In this document: piece after piece, positions 31,159 through 41,756 of the stretch
How the letters are laid out: each line of letters begins with the position of its first letter
How positions within the stretch are numbered: position 1 is the first letter of the stretch
Assembly (NCBI GenBank): GCA_002633025.1
Contig: NMRB01000603.1
Coordinates: forward strand, 171,004 to 235,003
Length of the DNA stretch: 64,000 bases
Reading direction: 5' to 3'
Source of the DNA: Notospermus geniculatus
Taxonomy: Eukaryota > Nemertea > Pilidiophora > Heteronemertea > Lineidae
Program-made: the position numbers and the translations under genes
Notes under the pieces: model-generated
Told to the model about the DNA's origin: nothing
Database searches by the model: none
The model's input: only the letters and a program-made list of their open reading frames with translations

Positions 31159-32322
31159 CTAAAGAGTCCAGTGCGCTCCTTCAGCAGATGTGACTTTAAT
31201 AGTCGGAGGTCTAACCTCATGTTTTCTAATTGGAGGCAATTTGCAGTGTTTCCCGAAAACCTCTGAACGGCATTGTACATTATCTTGAGCAGTTTCCGAA
31301 AAGTCCTCATCAGTGTAGGCAGAGGCAGAGTCAAATGTAGTAGGCCTACATCTAGGGCGATTTCGACTCGAGTTCTTTCGCCGAACGCTTTCGTCGCCAT
31401 CAACAGTCGTCATTCTATGTAGTGGTGCTTGGCAGGACTTCCGCCGCAGACCATCCACATCGACATTGTCAGTCAACCTTGCATGGCTACAGTTTCGCCT
31501 CACGGAAGTTTCGGGCCCGTAATACATACAACTGCCACGTGACGAATACATGTGGTCGATACCAGTTTCGATTTCGTCAGAAGACGATGAGTCGGATATT
31601 GGCATTCGCCTGTTTCCGCGTGGTGGCGACTTTTGCTGGACATCATTTTCCCCTCGAAAGAATTCCGCTCTAGCCGAGTGACAACGGGACGTATTTACCG
31701 TTTCGATGCCTAATGTATTGGAGCCTACGTCTCTCCACCCTGGGGTAGCAATCCTTTGCCTTGTGGTGAGCCGTGGAGGTGCATGTCGGTGTTTGCGATC
31801 CCTAAAACCCAAACTTGTTTGGGAACATGACTGACAGACGTCATTCCGTCCGTTGCATTCTCTGCTGTTTTGGTCGAAATCGCTGCCTTCCGCAACAATA
31901 ACGGGATGACATCCTGAACCACAGGCGTCCCCAACACTAAGACTGGGCAGCAGTCGCGACGATCTTGTGCGGCGATTGTGTCGTATCGGATCCGACAGAT
32001 CAGTGGAATCGTACGAGTCTGCAAGACTAACCAACTCTACTCCACCCTCCCAGCGATTGCTACGTCTATTTGCTCTACCGGCCGCCATGTCTAAGTCGAC
32101 GTAACATCTTTGGTCAGCTCTTCTCGTGGCGTAATTAAGAAGTTCCCCTGAGATTTCTTCCTTTCCGTTTACGTTCTCGTACGATGCTCTCATGAAACGT
32201 ACAGAATTCTCGTTATTTCGGCCTGTGTGAATCTGCATACGTTGTGCGTGAGACACTCTGTACGTGGTGATGCCATCTCCGTGGTTATTCGCCAACCAAG
32301 ACATTTTAGACTGACCACAAAC
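31159..32322 (-). CDS. Unrecognised gene, candidate last exon (387 codons)
   Basis: A long open frame on the minus strand, by far the longest in this region. It reads through from a splice-acceptor-like CTTTACAG just before 32322, in frame (phase 0), past the ATG at 32304 to a TAG at 31159. The protein is hydrophilic and rich in Arg, Ser and Asp, with Cys scattered (SDSSSSDE, SPPRGNRRMP, RRKNSSRNRPRCR). I see no signal peptide, membrane segment or known domain. It could be the 3' end of a gene whose upstream exons are the candidates at 35294, 37676 and 38090, since phases agree. It could also be an independent single-exon gene starting at 32304. Length and open frame argue that it is coding; the product is unknown. 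Confidence 0.5.
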   Translation of the reverse strand, partial: VCGQSKMSWLANNHGDGITTYRVSHAQRMQIHTGRNNENSVRFMRASYENVNGKEEISGELLNYATRRADQRCYVDLDMAAGRANRRSNRWEGGVELVSLADSYDSTDLSDPIRHNRRTRSSRLLPSLSVGDACGSGCHPVIVAEGSDFDQNSRECNGRNDVCQSCSQTSLGFRDRKHRHAPPRLTTRQRIATPGWRDVGSNTLGIETVNTSRCHSARAEFFRGENDVQQKSPPRGNRRMPISDSSSSDEIETGIDHMYSSRGSCMYYGPETSVRRNCSHARLTDNVDVDGLRRKSCQAPLHRMTTVDGDESVRRKNSSRNRPRCRPTTFDSASAYTDEDFSETAQDNVQCRSEVFGKHCKLPPIRKHEVRPPTIKVTSAEGAHWTL

Positions 32323-32431
32323 CTGTAAAGTACCGAACGAATAGATTATTACGACATGTCGCAGATATCAATGAATTTAATGTCGAATGTATTAACGATA
32401 TTTCAAAAAATCAAAATTTCACTGACACAAT

Positions 32432-32549
32432 GGGCCGTATTCTAGAAGCTTCCTTAACTCTGAGGTTTACCTTTAGCTATTGTTTGCACGGCAGAATACA
32501 AAAGATGAAAGTGGACCTTAGAGTTAAGGAGGCTTCTAGAGTACGGGCC
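32432..32549. mobile_element. Hairpin MITE with GGGCCGTATTCTAGAAGC ends
   Basis: GGGCCGTATTCTAGAAGC faces GGCTTCTAGAGTACGGGCC, continued by TTCCTTAACTCTGAGG against CCTTAGAGTTAAGGAG. Confidence 0.85.
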
Positions 32550-33462
32550 TATGAGTGGAGTCTCCCTTAAATTACGCCAAAGGAAGAGCACGCGTGCCAC
32601 CAGTATGTTCACTCCATGCAGGTGATCAGGAAATTTGTTGGGATATCTGGAATTTTCCGAGTACAATGTAGGTGGAAATTGCGTGGGATGTTTGTCATCT
32701 CATCCACCCCATCCACCACATTTAGAACCTCCGAAAGATGGCTTCTAGGCAGTTTAAAAAAAAACAATAATGATCTTTTATCCCATTTGATTTTGCTGGA
32801 AAAAATGATTTTTGGCACAATTTGCCGACCGTCTGAAAAATGCGATGTGGTAAAATCATCACCCGTTCGAAGATTAGATGTAGAGTGTCCATGGTATAAA
32901 CAAAATGAAGACTGTGACTTACCTTTTGTTTGAGTCCTACCGAACTACAACGTTAGTTATACAATCTGTGTTCCTTCGGGATTGCCAGCGATCGAAGCGG
33001 CGATACGTGGGGCCCCTAGCAGCACCGCGTGTCTACCTTTCCTCGCGATGACACACACCTATAAACCCCACACTAACTCCGATGAAGTGCCAAGAAGCCC
33101 TCCGCCAATGGGCATCCTCTGCAATGATGACGCAACAGAACCCTGACTTAATTCTCTCCGAGGAAAAATTCCTTTTTTGTCGAGCAGAGAATCTTCGAGA
33201 GCGGCACCGCCGCCCATTCCAGATGGCTCTTCCGAGAACTAGAATTTTGTTTCCGCCAAATATTTTTAGAGCGCTTTGATTAATTGCCCTGAACTTTTAG
33301 GTGAGTGGTGATCTGGGGGTGGTGGTGGGCGTGGGGGTGGGGGTGGGGTGGGCGTCCTTTCGTTGACTGTATCATATTGCTACGGCTACGCTCTTCCATG
33401 ATGNAATTGCGAGGGCTTTGAGCGATCGCCCTGAATTTTTTTTCAGAGCAACCGACCACCAA
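32550..33462. other. non-coding, with a G-rich tract at 33305-33355
   Basis: The tract GTGGTGGGCGTGGGGGTGGG and its continuation contains many G-runs of three or more, so it could form a G-quadruplex on the + strand. A single N lies at 33404. No gene is firmly supported. Confidence 0.5.
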
Positions 33463-33520
33463 TAGGAGCTGTCAGCGAGCTGACCAATAGGTGTCACTAC
33501 GGCCCAATTCAATGCATATA
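33463..33520. repeat. Second copy of the AGGAGCTGTCAG repeat
   Basis: Matches 29400-29455 (AATAGGTGTCACTACGGCCC, then AATTCAATGCA). Confidence 0.7.
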
Positions 33521-33666
33521 CCGGACCTAGTCATTATTGATCGAGCAGCCCGTTGTATCACAAATTGAACTGTTACGTAACATCCATGATGAAGGGCTCG
33601 CCAATTTCGCTTTGTCATTCTTCTACTTCAACTAGCTATGCTGGCATTGCCTTCTCATCGGCCGAT

Positions 33667-33812
33667 GAAGCCGGCCATACACGATCAATAATATTGCACA
33701 ATATGGGGCGCAAAATAGGGACATGTGCTTCTGCCATGAAGAAAGATTGGCATTAACATCACCCATTTAGATCATCATATTGTGCAATAATATTGAACGT
33801 GTATGGGCGGCT
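33667..33812. mobile_element. Hairpin MITE with CCATACACGATCAATAATAT arms
   Basis: CCATACACGATCAATAATAT followed by TGCACAATATG faces CATATTGTGCAATAATATTG followed by AACGTGTATGG. The element is about 145 bp. Confidence 0.85.
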
Positions 33813-34129
33813 TTGTCAGGCGAGGTGAAGACGGAAGTTTGGTAACATGGAAGAACGCCCCTTCGTAACTGGTGTTATGTGTATCAGTTGACCACAGCGT
33901 TTTTGCCTTGCACAAGGACGAAACACATTTGTAAGACGGACTTCGAAGAAGCCTGTTGGCTGTACGTGTAGTGGAGAATTTTGAGGAACCATTCGGATGC
34001 CAAGAGTGCTGTGCACGCCGTCGGTATTTGTGAAGGAGTCTTGGTTTTGCTGTTAAAGGTCAGTGATCATAAAGTCCGACGCAACCTGGATGTTGACCGG
34101 TGGAATGCGGATTGTGGTTGAGTGACATA

Positions 34130-34235
34130 TTCATAAACATACTTAAGTCAAAGTGCGATTCTTACCTTTTGTGTAGAACAAAGGATACATGTAAGTGTCA
34201 CACTTAGACTTAAGTGGTTTTATGAATATGGACCC
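34130..34235. mobile_element. Hairpin MITE, TTCATAAA/ACTTAAGTC type
   Basis: CATATTCATAAACATACTTA faces TAAGTGGTTTTATGAATATG, with a TTTTGTGTAGAACAAAGGAT core. A truncated relative at 34488-34585 has the same core (TTGTTCAATACAAAAGATAC) and right end. Confidence 0.8.
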
Positions 34236-34238
34236 AGC

Positions 34239-34483
34239 GGCCGTATGCACAAAACATCTTAAGTGTAAAATTTCCCTTAAACTATTGTTTCAAACAAAAG
34301 ATAAAGAAGTTTTACACTTAAGGGGCCGTATTCAAAAAGGGTGTTTAAGACTTAGACGCGTGTAACTTCGTCAAATGCATGGTGGAAGTGTGTGCATTTA
34401 GTGAAGTTACACGCGTCTAAGTCTTAATCGCGTGATGATCACCCTTTTTGAATACGGCCCAAGATGTTTTATGCATACGGCCC
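34239..34483. mobile_element. Hairpin MITE, GCATAAAACATCTT family, copy 3, interrupted
   Basis: The left end CGGCCGTATGCACAAAACAT and the right end ATGTTTTATGCATACGGCCC belong to the family at 4776 and 5132. The right arm is split after ACACTTAAG by a second hairpin element (34323-34460) and resumes with AAGATGTTTTATGC. Confidence 0.9.
34323..34460. mobile_element. Nested hairpin MITE with GGGCCGTATTCAAAAAGG ends
   Basis: GGGCCGTATTCAAAAAGGGTG-type left end and CACCCTTTTTGAATACGGCCC-type right end. The inner arms contain ACACGCGTCTAAGTCTTA. It lies inside another MITE, with AAG on both sides as a possible 3-bp target duplication. A stand-alone copy is at 35811-35949. Confidence 0.9.
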
Positions 34484-34487
34484 TAGT

Positions 34488-34585
34488 CGCCACATTCATA
34501 AAACTACTTCAGTCTAAGTGTGGCACTTATGCTTTGTTCAATACAAAAGATACATGTAAGTGTCACATTTTATGAATATGGATCC
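34488..34585. mobile_element. Truncated hairpin MITE
   Basis: CCACATTCATAAAACTACTT at the left and TTTTATGAATATGGATCC at the right. The interior lacks part of the right arm compared with 34130-34235. Confidence 0.65.
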
Positions 34586-35056
34586 AGATGACTGGGGTTT
34601 ATATATTGGCCTATACACTGTTCTCTCACAGTTTATAATAAAGTGAGCACATGGTCCATGGACCATTTCATTCATTATACATGTATAACGATCACACGTG
34701 AATAAAATTTTGGGTCGAAATTGAATGTTCCATTTCCTTACTTTCGCATTCCTTTGATCCACCTCTAAGTTGTGTCGGACTTTACATGTATTTTTTAAAT
34801 ATTTAGTAAAACCTCCCAAGGGAGGTCCTCCTCGTGTTCTTTGGCTTCATGGATTTTACTCTCGCAGGCCTATGTTCGATACTGATAGACGACCCCTATC
34901 GAGTGTCAGTCATTTGGGGCTTGAGTGTTCAGAAAATAGAAAAGGGGAGATCATATTAAACTGAACATTTATTACATTTGCTCGATTTACATGTAATCCG
35001 CTAAAATACGACATTTGTGATTTTTGTAAATTGTGAATTTCGTGGGCCATGAAATT

Positions 35057-35124
35057 ATTCTTGTGTCATTTTTTGACTGCCACGACGAATATTCTTGTGT
35101 CATTTTTTGACTGCCACGACGAAT
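35057..35124. repeat. 34-bp perfect tandem duplication
   Basis: ATTCTTGTGTCATTTTTTGA followed by CTGCCACGACGAAT occurs twice back to back, at 35057-35090 and 35091-35124. Confidence 0.95.
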
Positions 35125-35293
35125 TTCCTAAGTTGCAACAGGTGTAACGGTAATGTTGTTCTCCATAGACAGATGATTCCCATAGAAACGACAGCTTGAG
35201 AGACCATGAACGTCACACTTGTTTCACAAATGAACCCCACGCAATGAGATGATCTATATAATAATGCTGGAAGTCGGCTCAATAAAGTCACAC

Positions 35294-35533
35294 TTAGAAG
35301 CTTTGTTTTGTCTCGAAATTCGGCATGATGATAGAGGATACCATATCCTGATGCAACGGGTGGTTGATTTTGCGAAGAGAACTTTGTTGTGGTCGCAACT
35401 TCACTTTCTTTAGCCGTGTTGTTCGATTGCTTTCTAAATTCTCCCTACTGCGCCCATTGGGTGCACCTATTCCACCAGGGCCGGGCATTCCATCCTCGGT
35501 TGAATCACAATCGCCGGTCGCCACGGGTACTTG
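35294..35533 (-). CDS. Unrecognised gene, candidate exon (79 codons)
   Basis: Minus-strand open frame following an acceptor-like ATTTATTTACTAG, entering at phase 0 (CAA GTA CCC) and ending at TAA (35294). Composition is protein-like: GDCDSTEDGMPGPGGIG, then a basic TTRLKKVKLRPQQSSLRK. Possible phase-0 donors are ATG|GTATCC and AAA|GTGAAG, which would join it to the exon at 32322. Otherwise it is an alternative last exon. No domain recognised. Confidence 0.4.
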   Translation of the reverse strand, partial: QVPVATGDCDSTEDGMPGPGGIGAPNGRSRENLESNRTTRLKKVKLRPQQSSLRKINHPLHQDMVSSIIMPNFETKQSF

Positions 35534-35810
35534 CTAGTAAATAAATAATTCCATAAAAAGGAGAGAAGTTTCTGTTACTTTGGAAACACAGAAAATGTCA
35601 CACTTGTTTGTTTACAATCATGTACCCAGGCAATGAGATAATACACAGATACATTTCCATAGAAATGACCTTTCTGTTTGGAAACACAAATAATATTTAC
35701 TCGTTCGTTCGCAATTTAGGCCTATCCCACGCAATGAGGTAATAACTTTACTGAGAAACAGATTTACACTGCGGCACTTTAAGCCACCTGTCACTCCTAC
35801 GAAAAATCAA

Positions 35811-35949
35811 GGCCCGTATTCAAAAAGGGTGTTTAGGGACTTACACGCGTGTAACTTTGTCAAATGTATGGTGGAAGTGTGTGCATTTAGTGAAGATACA
35901 CGCGTCTAAGTCTTAAACGCGCGATGATCGCCCTTTTTGAATACGGCCC
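35811..35949. mobile_element. Hairpin MITE with GCCCGTATTCAAAAAGG ends
   Basis: Same family as the nested element at 34323-34460 (TGGTGGAAGTGTGTGCATTT core). It is flanked by CAAG on the left, overlapping the end, and by AAG on the right. Confidence 0.85.
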
Positions 35950-35994
35950 CAAGTGTTTACTTTAGCATCGAGTGACATAAAGAGAGAGCTTTCG

Positions 35995-36609
35995 CTATCC
36001 CGTTCCGAGATCCGATCCGCCGAGAACGATCTCGATCTCGTACCCGTTCACTGAACATCCGGCGGCAATTGGTTTCCCTCCTTTGTGTTTTTTGGGCTGG
36101 AAAATGAGTTCTGTCAGCACATCCACAAGTCTCACGGAGAATCTGGTCGAACACCGTTGGCCTTTAAAGCTGTGTATTAGTCCAGACGCAGAACGAAAAG
36201 CGTGACATTTCGAATAACAGCAATTTTTTTGAGTTTCCTTACATCCCAAAATGTGTAGATTCAGAAACCACCGGGCGCCACCTCCGAAACACTGAGCATA
36301 CCGGGTTACCGGGTTTTGCGTCTGGACTATATCCATGGTCTCTTCCTTTATGACCTGTTTTCCTGTTCCGTGTTCGCTACGGCAGAGACCTTTATGTTTC
36401 AGTTGCCATTCCCATAGGGCTGGTTGGACTCCCTCTTGAGCTGCAGGGACCATGTTGTCCAACGAGTCGAAATACGGGCTGGGAACCCGTTCGGGAACGT
36501 GTGGTGGCAAAAACGCGCTCATGTGACCATCTCCGCTGAGATTTCTTTCAGGTGCGATTACCAAGAGGTTAAGGCGGATAGGACACGCCGCCGTGGTCGC
36601 TGAGCCCAT
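35995..36609 (-). CDS. Unrecognised gene, candidate exon(s), 204-codon frame
   Basis: A minus-strand open frame from ATG at 36609 to TAG at 35995. The stretch with ERNLSGDGHMSAFLPPH, VPSPYFDSLDNMV and PALWEWQLKHKG reads as genuine protein; the last third is less convincing. A donor-like GGAT|GTAAGG near 36249 would end an exon at phase 1. It borders a TIR element at 36616-37038, so the start may not be native. No domain recognised. How it joins the neighbouring candidate exons is unresolved. Confidence 0.35.
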   Translation of the reverse strand: MGSATTAACPIRLNLLVIAPERNLSGDGHMSAFLPPHVPERVPSPYFDSLDNMVPAAQEGVQPALWEWQLKHKGLCRSEHGTGKQVIKEETMDIVQTQNPVTRYAQCFGGGARWFLNLHILGCKETQKNCCYSKCHAFRSASGLIHSFKGQRCSTRFSVRLVDVLTELIFQPKKHKGGKPIAAGCSVNGYEIEIVLGGSDLGTG

Positions 36610-36615
36610 TAGTGG

Positions 36616-37038
36616 CAATCTCGTACCCAGAGATTAGTTACGCTCGGCCGAGGTTGATGGTCGCTACACTAATCTCTGGAGACAGCTACATGTAAGCCCT
36701 AGCGGTGGCTTCGGGAACCAAAATGCATGGCAAATGCGTTACACACAGCGCATCCCGCTTCACTCCAAGTTTATACAGTGCGCCAAGTACTGCTGTGGAT
36801 TTTCCTCAATAAATACAGCAGATCCCTCGAAAAAACCTTTCTAAAGACATTTTTGTGTGTACATTTTATACTCAAGTCATCTCAAGTCATTTCAGTGCAT
36901 TTGTGGTTAAAATTCGGTCTAAAATTGCACTATACCAAAAATCACACCTAAGGCGTGAAATGGCTAGCCGTCTCCAGAGATTAGTGGAGCGACCTACAAC
37001 CTCGGCCCGAGCGTAACGAATCTCTGGGTACGAGATTG
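36616..37038. mobile_element. 423-bp element with CAATCTCGTACCCAGAGATT TIRs
   Basis: The left TIR (36616-36690, CAATCTCGTACCCAGAGATT, then CTCGGCCGAGGTTG and CTAATCTCTGGAGAC) is inverted at 36965-37038. The 270-bp interior is unrelated AT-rich DNA. A further CAATCTCGTACC lies just outside at 37050. Confidence 0.85.
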
Positions 37039-37675
37039 GCCTAGTGGCTGCAATCTCGTACCGGTGTTTTGACTGCCGACGTAGAGGGAGCCATCTAGCG
37101 GCACCAATACGAACGACAAAAAAATCCATTACAAAATGTGCGTAGTAGGCTACATCGTTCGGGTCCATTCGCCGACAACGTTTTTAGTCGCTGGGGTTGG
37201 CGAGTGGTGCGCACGGTGATGGTGGCGCCGGCTGTCGAGAAAAGGTGGAAATACAGGGCTCCCTTGATATTTTAGGCGTTGCTCTGACCTTCGGCACAAA
37301 TTGACAAAAGTCACGAATGGAATAGTGTAGATTTTCCAAGGCTGACGTCACGATGACGTCATACCAGTGTAGTTTTTGACCGTCCTAGTTTCATTCGCAG
37401 CCAATTGGTCGGCGCGGAACACGTGACCGTGAACTCTCTCGAAAATGGTCCTTGTACGTGACCTTTGCCCTGCAAAGAAGAATTGAGATGATATGACTTA
37501 CCGGTAATTTAGATTTAGCACTGAGCAGTCAAATAGCGTTTGTCGCCGCCACGATCCAGGGGATTGTTTCATGAAGTGACTTAGCTAATGGTACATGTAC
37601 CTTTAACCAAATGGAAAATGCTGTGAAGTTAATGGTACCAGGTCCCGGATCTTCACAGAACTAATTTTGCTTTAC

Positions 37676-37820
37676 CTTTCTATCGAAGTTACTGTTTCTA
37701 TGTGGAGATAGAGTCCAGTTGACTGACTTGGTCGGAGATGGTGTCCGATGGGGAGTCGGCATGGGACCAAATGTCTCGAAATCGTCATCGTCATCCACTG
37801 TCGGTGGTAACCGTGCAAAC
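37676..37820 (-). CDS. Unrecognised gene, internal exon (145 bp)
   Basis: A minus-strand segment bounded by acceptor CCATTACAG|G and donor GAAAG|GTAAAGC. Read with one base completing the previous codon, it encodes FARLPPTVDDDDDFETFGPM and a proline/serine-rich TPHRTPSPTKS stretch, ending at phase 0. Both splice sites are near-consensus and the frame is open throughout. This makes it the best-supported exon of the minus-strand gene. No domain recognised. Confidence 0.5.
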
Positions 37821-38089
37821 CTGTAATGGATCGTTTGGATATGTATAGCAGCGAACACGCGTTATGATACCAAAGACCGTATAGCTTGCAGAGGCGTAAA
37901 AGGCGTAAAATTCAGGCCGTCTACACTTTGAAAAATTGTAGGCCTATCAAACTATGATCGGTCCGGACCGAGTATGTGCACGGTGGTAGTGTAAATGGGG
38001 CTAGAGTTGGTCATAGAGGGCTCGCTCGTGCGAGAAAGCTCCAAGCGGAGCATCTCTTTTAGAAATGAAATGTTCCAATAAACACCAAC

Positions 38090-38272
38090 CTTTGGTACCA
38101 TTCCTGCTCAACTTGTAAATTACTTGCAAAATGTGCACCGCAGGTCCGATCCTTGATGGGCGCTATCATGGCTTTCTTGAACTTGGGCACCGCCAAGTTG
38201 GATCGTCGACATTCCTGGACGAACGTCTTTGGCGGAGTCAGCCGAACGGTGTCGATACTTAAATCTTGAGCA
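38090..38272 (-). CDS. Unrecognised gene, upstream exon
   Basis: Acceptor-like TTCTTGGATACAG|TG opens a frame encoding LTPPKTFVQECRRSNLAV and FKKAMIAPIKDRTCGAHF. With the donor CAAAG|GTTGGTG (exon end 38090) it leaves at phase 2 and joins the 37820 exon in frame as WYQR-FARLPP. A stronger-looking donor GCAA|GTAATT (end 38124) would need another reading frame to stay in phase. No domain recognised. Exons further upstream were not found. Confidence 0.4.
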
Positions 38273-41200
38273 CTGTATCCAAGAAAATATCTCAGTTACA
38301 TTAAGTGACATTTTACACGTTGTCAAGTAGTGACAACCGACAAATATCGCAGGTTCGAGTCCCTGCCTGCCTCGATGCACTTTTTCACCAGTGCTGACCA
38401 ACTGGTACCTCAGCGCACATGGACGCCAAATCTCAATACGCTAGTACGAGCAGCGCTAGGTTACCTGTATTTAGACGTGACCACCCCTGCCGCAATGAGA
38501 TTTGCCGTCAGTGTGCGCTTAGCTCTTGAAGGCCTGCTTTGATCCGATTCAGCTGACCGCACGCTCTTTCGTTTACCAGGCTGTCATGATTTCTATGCAC
38601 CCACTTTGTCAGTGGAGGGCAGTATGTCGTCATCTGACGTCCGTTTGGCGTCTGGCAGCGTCTGTTATGTTTCCACTCATTTTAAACACAACTCCGCTCC
38701 GAATAGTTACTTCCGAAAATGGACTCGTTCCAATTTTCAATATGGCCACCAAACCGCCATTTTGAAGACGGTTTCCGCAAGTTTCAGGGAAAACCACTTG
38801 CCCCATGTTTCATAGACAAGACCAGATCAGGTACGCACCTTCGGGCAGTTGTCAAGGCTTGGCGGCTAAAAAGCTGCCTCGGTGTATCACCAACATTTTG
38901 TACCTTTGGCAGCCGGTAAGGGACTCGTTGGCTCGTCAGTGGTACTTCAGGAATCGCATGTTGCTGGCCAAGTTCTGGAAGCCCCTTTGGCCGCTGCCGA
39001 CTGAAAGAAGAAAAATCCAAGGCCGGTGTTATATCTGCCAGTGTTTCTGTGGGTCAGTGTTTCCCCTTATTGTTTGGGAAACGCTGCAGATAGATGGACA
39101 CGTTTCGCTCTGTGTCATCAATTGTCAAGTCGCCGCTTTTTCCGTCAGACAATAGAAGGGCAACACTCACAGATGGGGAACACTGGCAGATGTTACAGGC
39201 AGGTCAGTTATCAATTCTTAATGGTGATAAGTTGNACCGTGCCTTTTTTACCGGTGCCTTTTTTACCAGTGCCTTTTTTACCTGGATTCGTTGAATACAG
39301 GAGATCTTCAGGGGATGATTTAGAAAGTGTCAGTCCAAACTGTTTGGAATGACACTTTCTATGATCGATGGAACCTCTCGATTGTCCTATATACGACGCC
39401 TCCTACCCACGATGGAGGTCGGGGAACTCCGCATACTTTGCCTAACCTACCTAGAATCTAAATCATGATCAACAAATCCGACATTATATTTCCGACAGCC
39501 TGGAATTCCACCGGTGTTTTCCATGTCAGTGCTGTTCAACCTGTCTCCGAAGGAGGTGTCCTCCTTTCTTGGGGACTCAGTGTCGGACATTGTTCTAGAA
39601 TCGTTCAGTTTCTATGGTATAGTAAGTCATTGACAGTATCATATCATTCACAGAACACGGTCACCGATTTCACAGCAGGGAATGCTCGCCCCCCTCTGAT
39701 ATAATAGTGCTCATTACAAGCGGCGCGCCTTTCACTGCGTTGCTGGAAAGTCGAATATTCTGCAATGAATATGTCTAATAATCCCCACTGCTTTCGATGT
39801 TTCTGTATTAAGCGACGCCGCTTACTTCCCCAGTCATGTTGGTGCTGACCTGATCGTTTTTTGGACCGAACTACCCGAGGATTGTTTGGGCTTACATGTA
39901 GAATGTACTCTTTGCTACAGAGGCCATAGTAACGGAGACGTTGTAACGTTACAACTGGAGTGGATGGTTTCACCAGTTAGGACAGTCCTGTATTTCTGTA
40001 TTACAGAACACTTTATTTACACGTCGAGAAGAAATTTTCTTCGAGAACTTCTCCCAAACGTGTCTGAAAATCCCTGGGCAGCTAGGCTACGGTTATCCAG
40101 TCAATGGTGAACGGTTCATCACTTCCAAACATATTTTCATTACGTTCGAAGCAATTTGCCCTGGCTACATCCTCTTGTCATCTTCCTGGTTTGAATTGGA
40201 TTCACGTGTTTTTCCGCATGGTTATTAGGCCTGATAGTTAATTTGCAGATGACACTGCTTGTTTACCCGTTAGGCTGCACGGGTGGGCAAAAACTTCAAA
40301 TCCTCAACAAAACTGTGATGATCGAAACCGATTTATCATCACAGCCAGTCAAATTCTGGACTTACAATTTCGGCTACTGGGTCACAATGTGTACAATATG
40401 CATTTTCAGATTTTGCTATCGATGTCGGAGACAACTCTTCATTCATTTTCTTCCTTCTGAGAATATTTTATGTTTTGTCTTTTCAGCTGTGGAAAGTCGC
40501 TTGCCGTCAATTTGTCGAATCATGGGGTGCTTGTAAGTGAGTAGAAAGACCGAACTCGGACATGTCGGAGTCGGTATGGGTGTTGATCAGAGGACACCAG
40601 AAGGAAGTGGTTGCTGGTTGCAGAGAAAGGTGTTTTTCTTCGTCTTTTTCTACAAAAGTTTCTGATTATCATTCAATCGCGTAGAAGAAGGCTTTTACCG
40701 ACTCTGGGGTCAGTAAGTAACCCTATTGAGTCACTCGGGGTTGCTTACATGCCATCTCTTCGACTCGCCACCAGCTAGAAACAGTGGTAGGCTGATGTGC
40801 ATCGGTTTTTCACTTACAAAATAGTTTCTCCCAAGATGGGGGGACATCTTATTACCCCAAAAATTAACCCACTTCCAGTCAGAGAATTACATTTCCCGTT
40901 CCGGTTCAACCGACGAATTCGAATCACACCGTGTCCTCACTCCGTAAGATTGCAAGAAAATTCACACCTGTCACATCGAAACGTTTACACCATTATCCAA
41001 ACCACAATAACTCGTTCCAGTCCGTCAGATTAAATGGAAGTCACGTCATAGCTGATGCGCTATCCAACACAGAAATCCGTCAGGCTGGGATGCACACTAC
41101 GTCCTAAAGTCGCGGACCTGATCGGCGTGTCATCGAAACTTTCACAAACCAACAATTAAAATATTTCTCCCATGACCGTTTTCCACCACGTTCCCCTTGT

Positions 41201-41756
41201 CGAATAAAATACACTATACTCTGAACATGACCAGTGTCTGCTTTTTCACAACAGGAAAGCATTAATACCTTTATTGCTATGTACTTTGGGTCAAGTTATT
41301 CTTCTGGACCGTTGACTTAACAGTTCTTTCTGCTAGGCCTTTATTCCGTGACCAAATACACTTTATTTTCTAAAGCCGTTTATTCATGCTCAAAGTCGGC
41401 CAACTCGGCCGTTTGGGGCCCCATGCGAAGCATACATACCGAGTTATAATCGTAAAAATTCTAATGTTGAATTAACTAGAATATGATAGGTTATCATAAA
41501 TACCAATTGTGTTTTTTTGCTCATAGCTCATGCTATGTGCATATAATGCATTTAATGTGCCTGTTCGAAACTGTCCCATTGGTCTCTCCTTGTTTCAATC
41601 CATCAGTCAATCAGTCAGTTGTCTATTTCTTTCCAAACTGAATCAAAACGCGCATTTCAAGATCACAAGGCTGACAGTGCAAAAGAAACTCTTTTGAAGT
41701 TCTAATAAAAACAACAACAAAAAAAACGAAACAAAAAACCAACAAACAAAAAAAAT
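38273..41756. other. non-coding stretch with minor repeats
   Basis: A possible tRNA-like B box (GGTTCGAGTCCC, about 38353) may mark an old SINE. A 15-bp unit GTGCCTTTTTTACCG repeats three times at 39239-39283. A hairpin AGAAAGTGTCAGTCC/GGAATGACACTTTCT lies at 39328-39362. Overlapping ORFs on both strands (38526-39352, 39644-40536) show no recognisable domains. A minus-strand donor-like GGGGAA|GTAAGC near 39822 is a possible upstream exon of the minus-strand gene, but is not supported otherwise. Confidence 0.45.

Noticed and set aside
38784-39352. Overlapping ORFs of 66-116 codons on both strands as a gene
   Set aside because: No domain or splice structure is recognisable, several frames are open at once, and composition suggests a repeat remnant.
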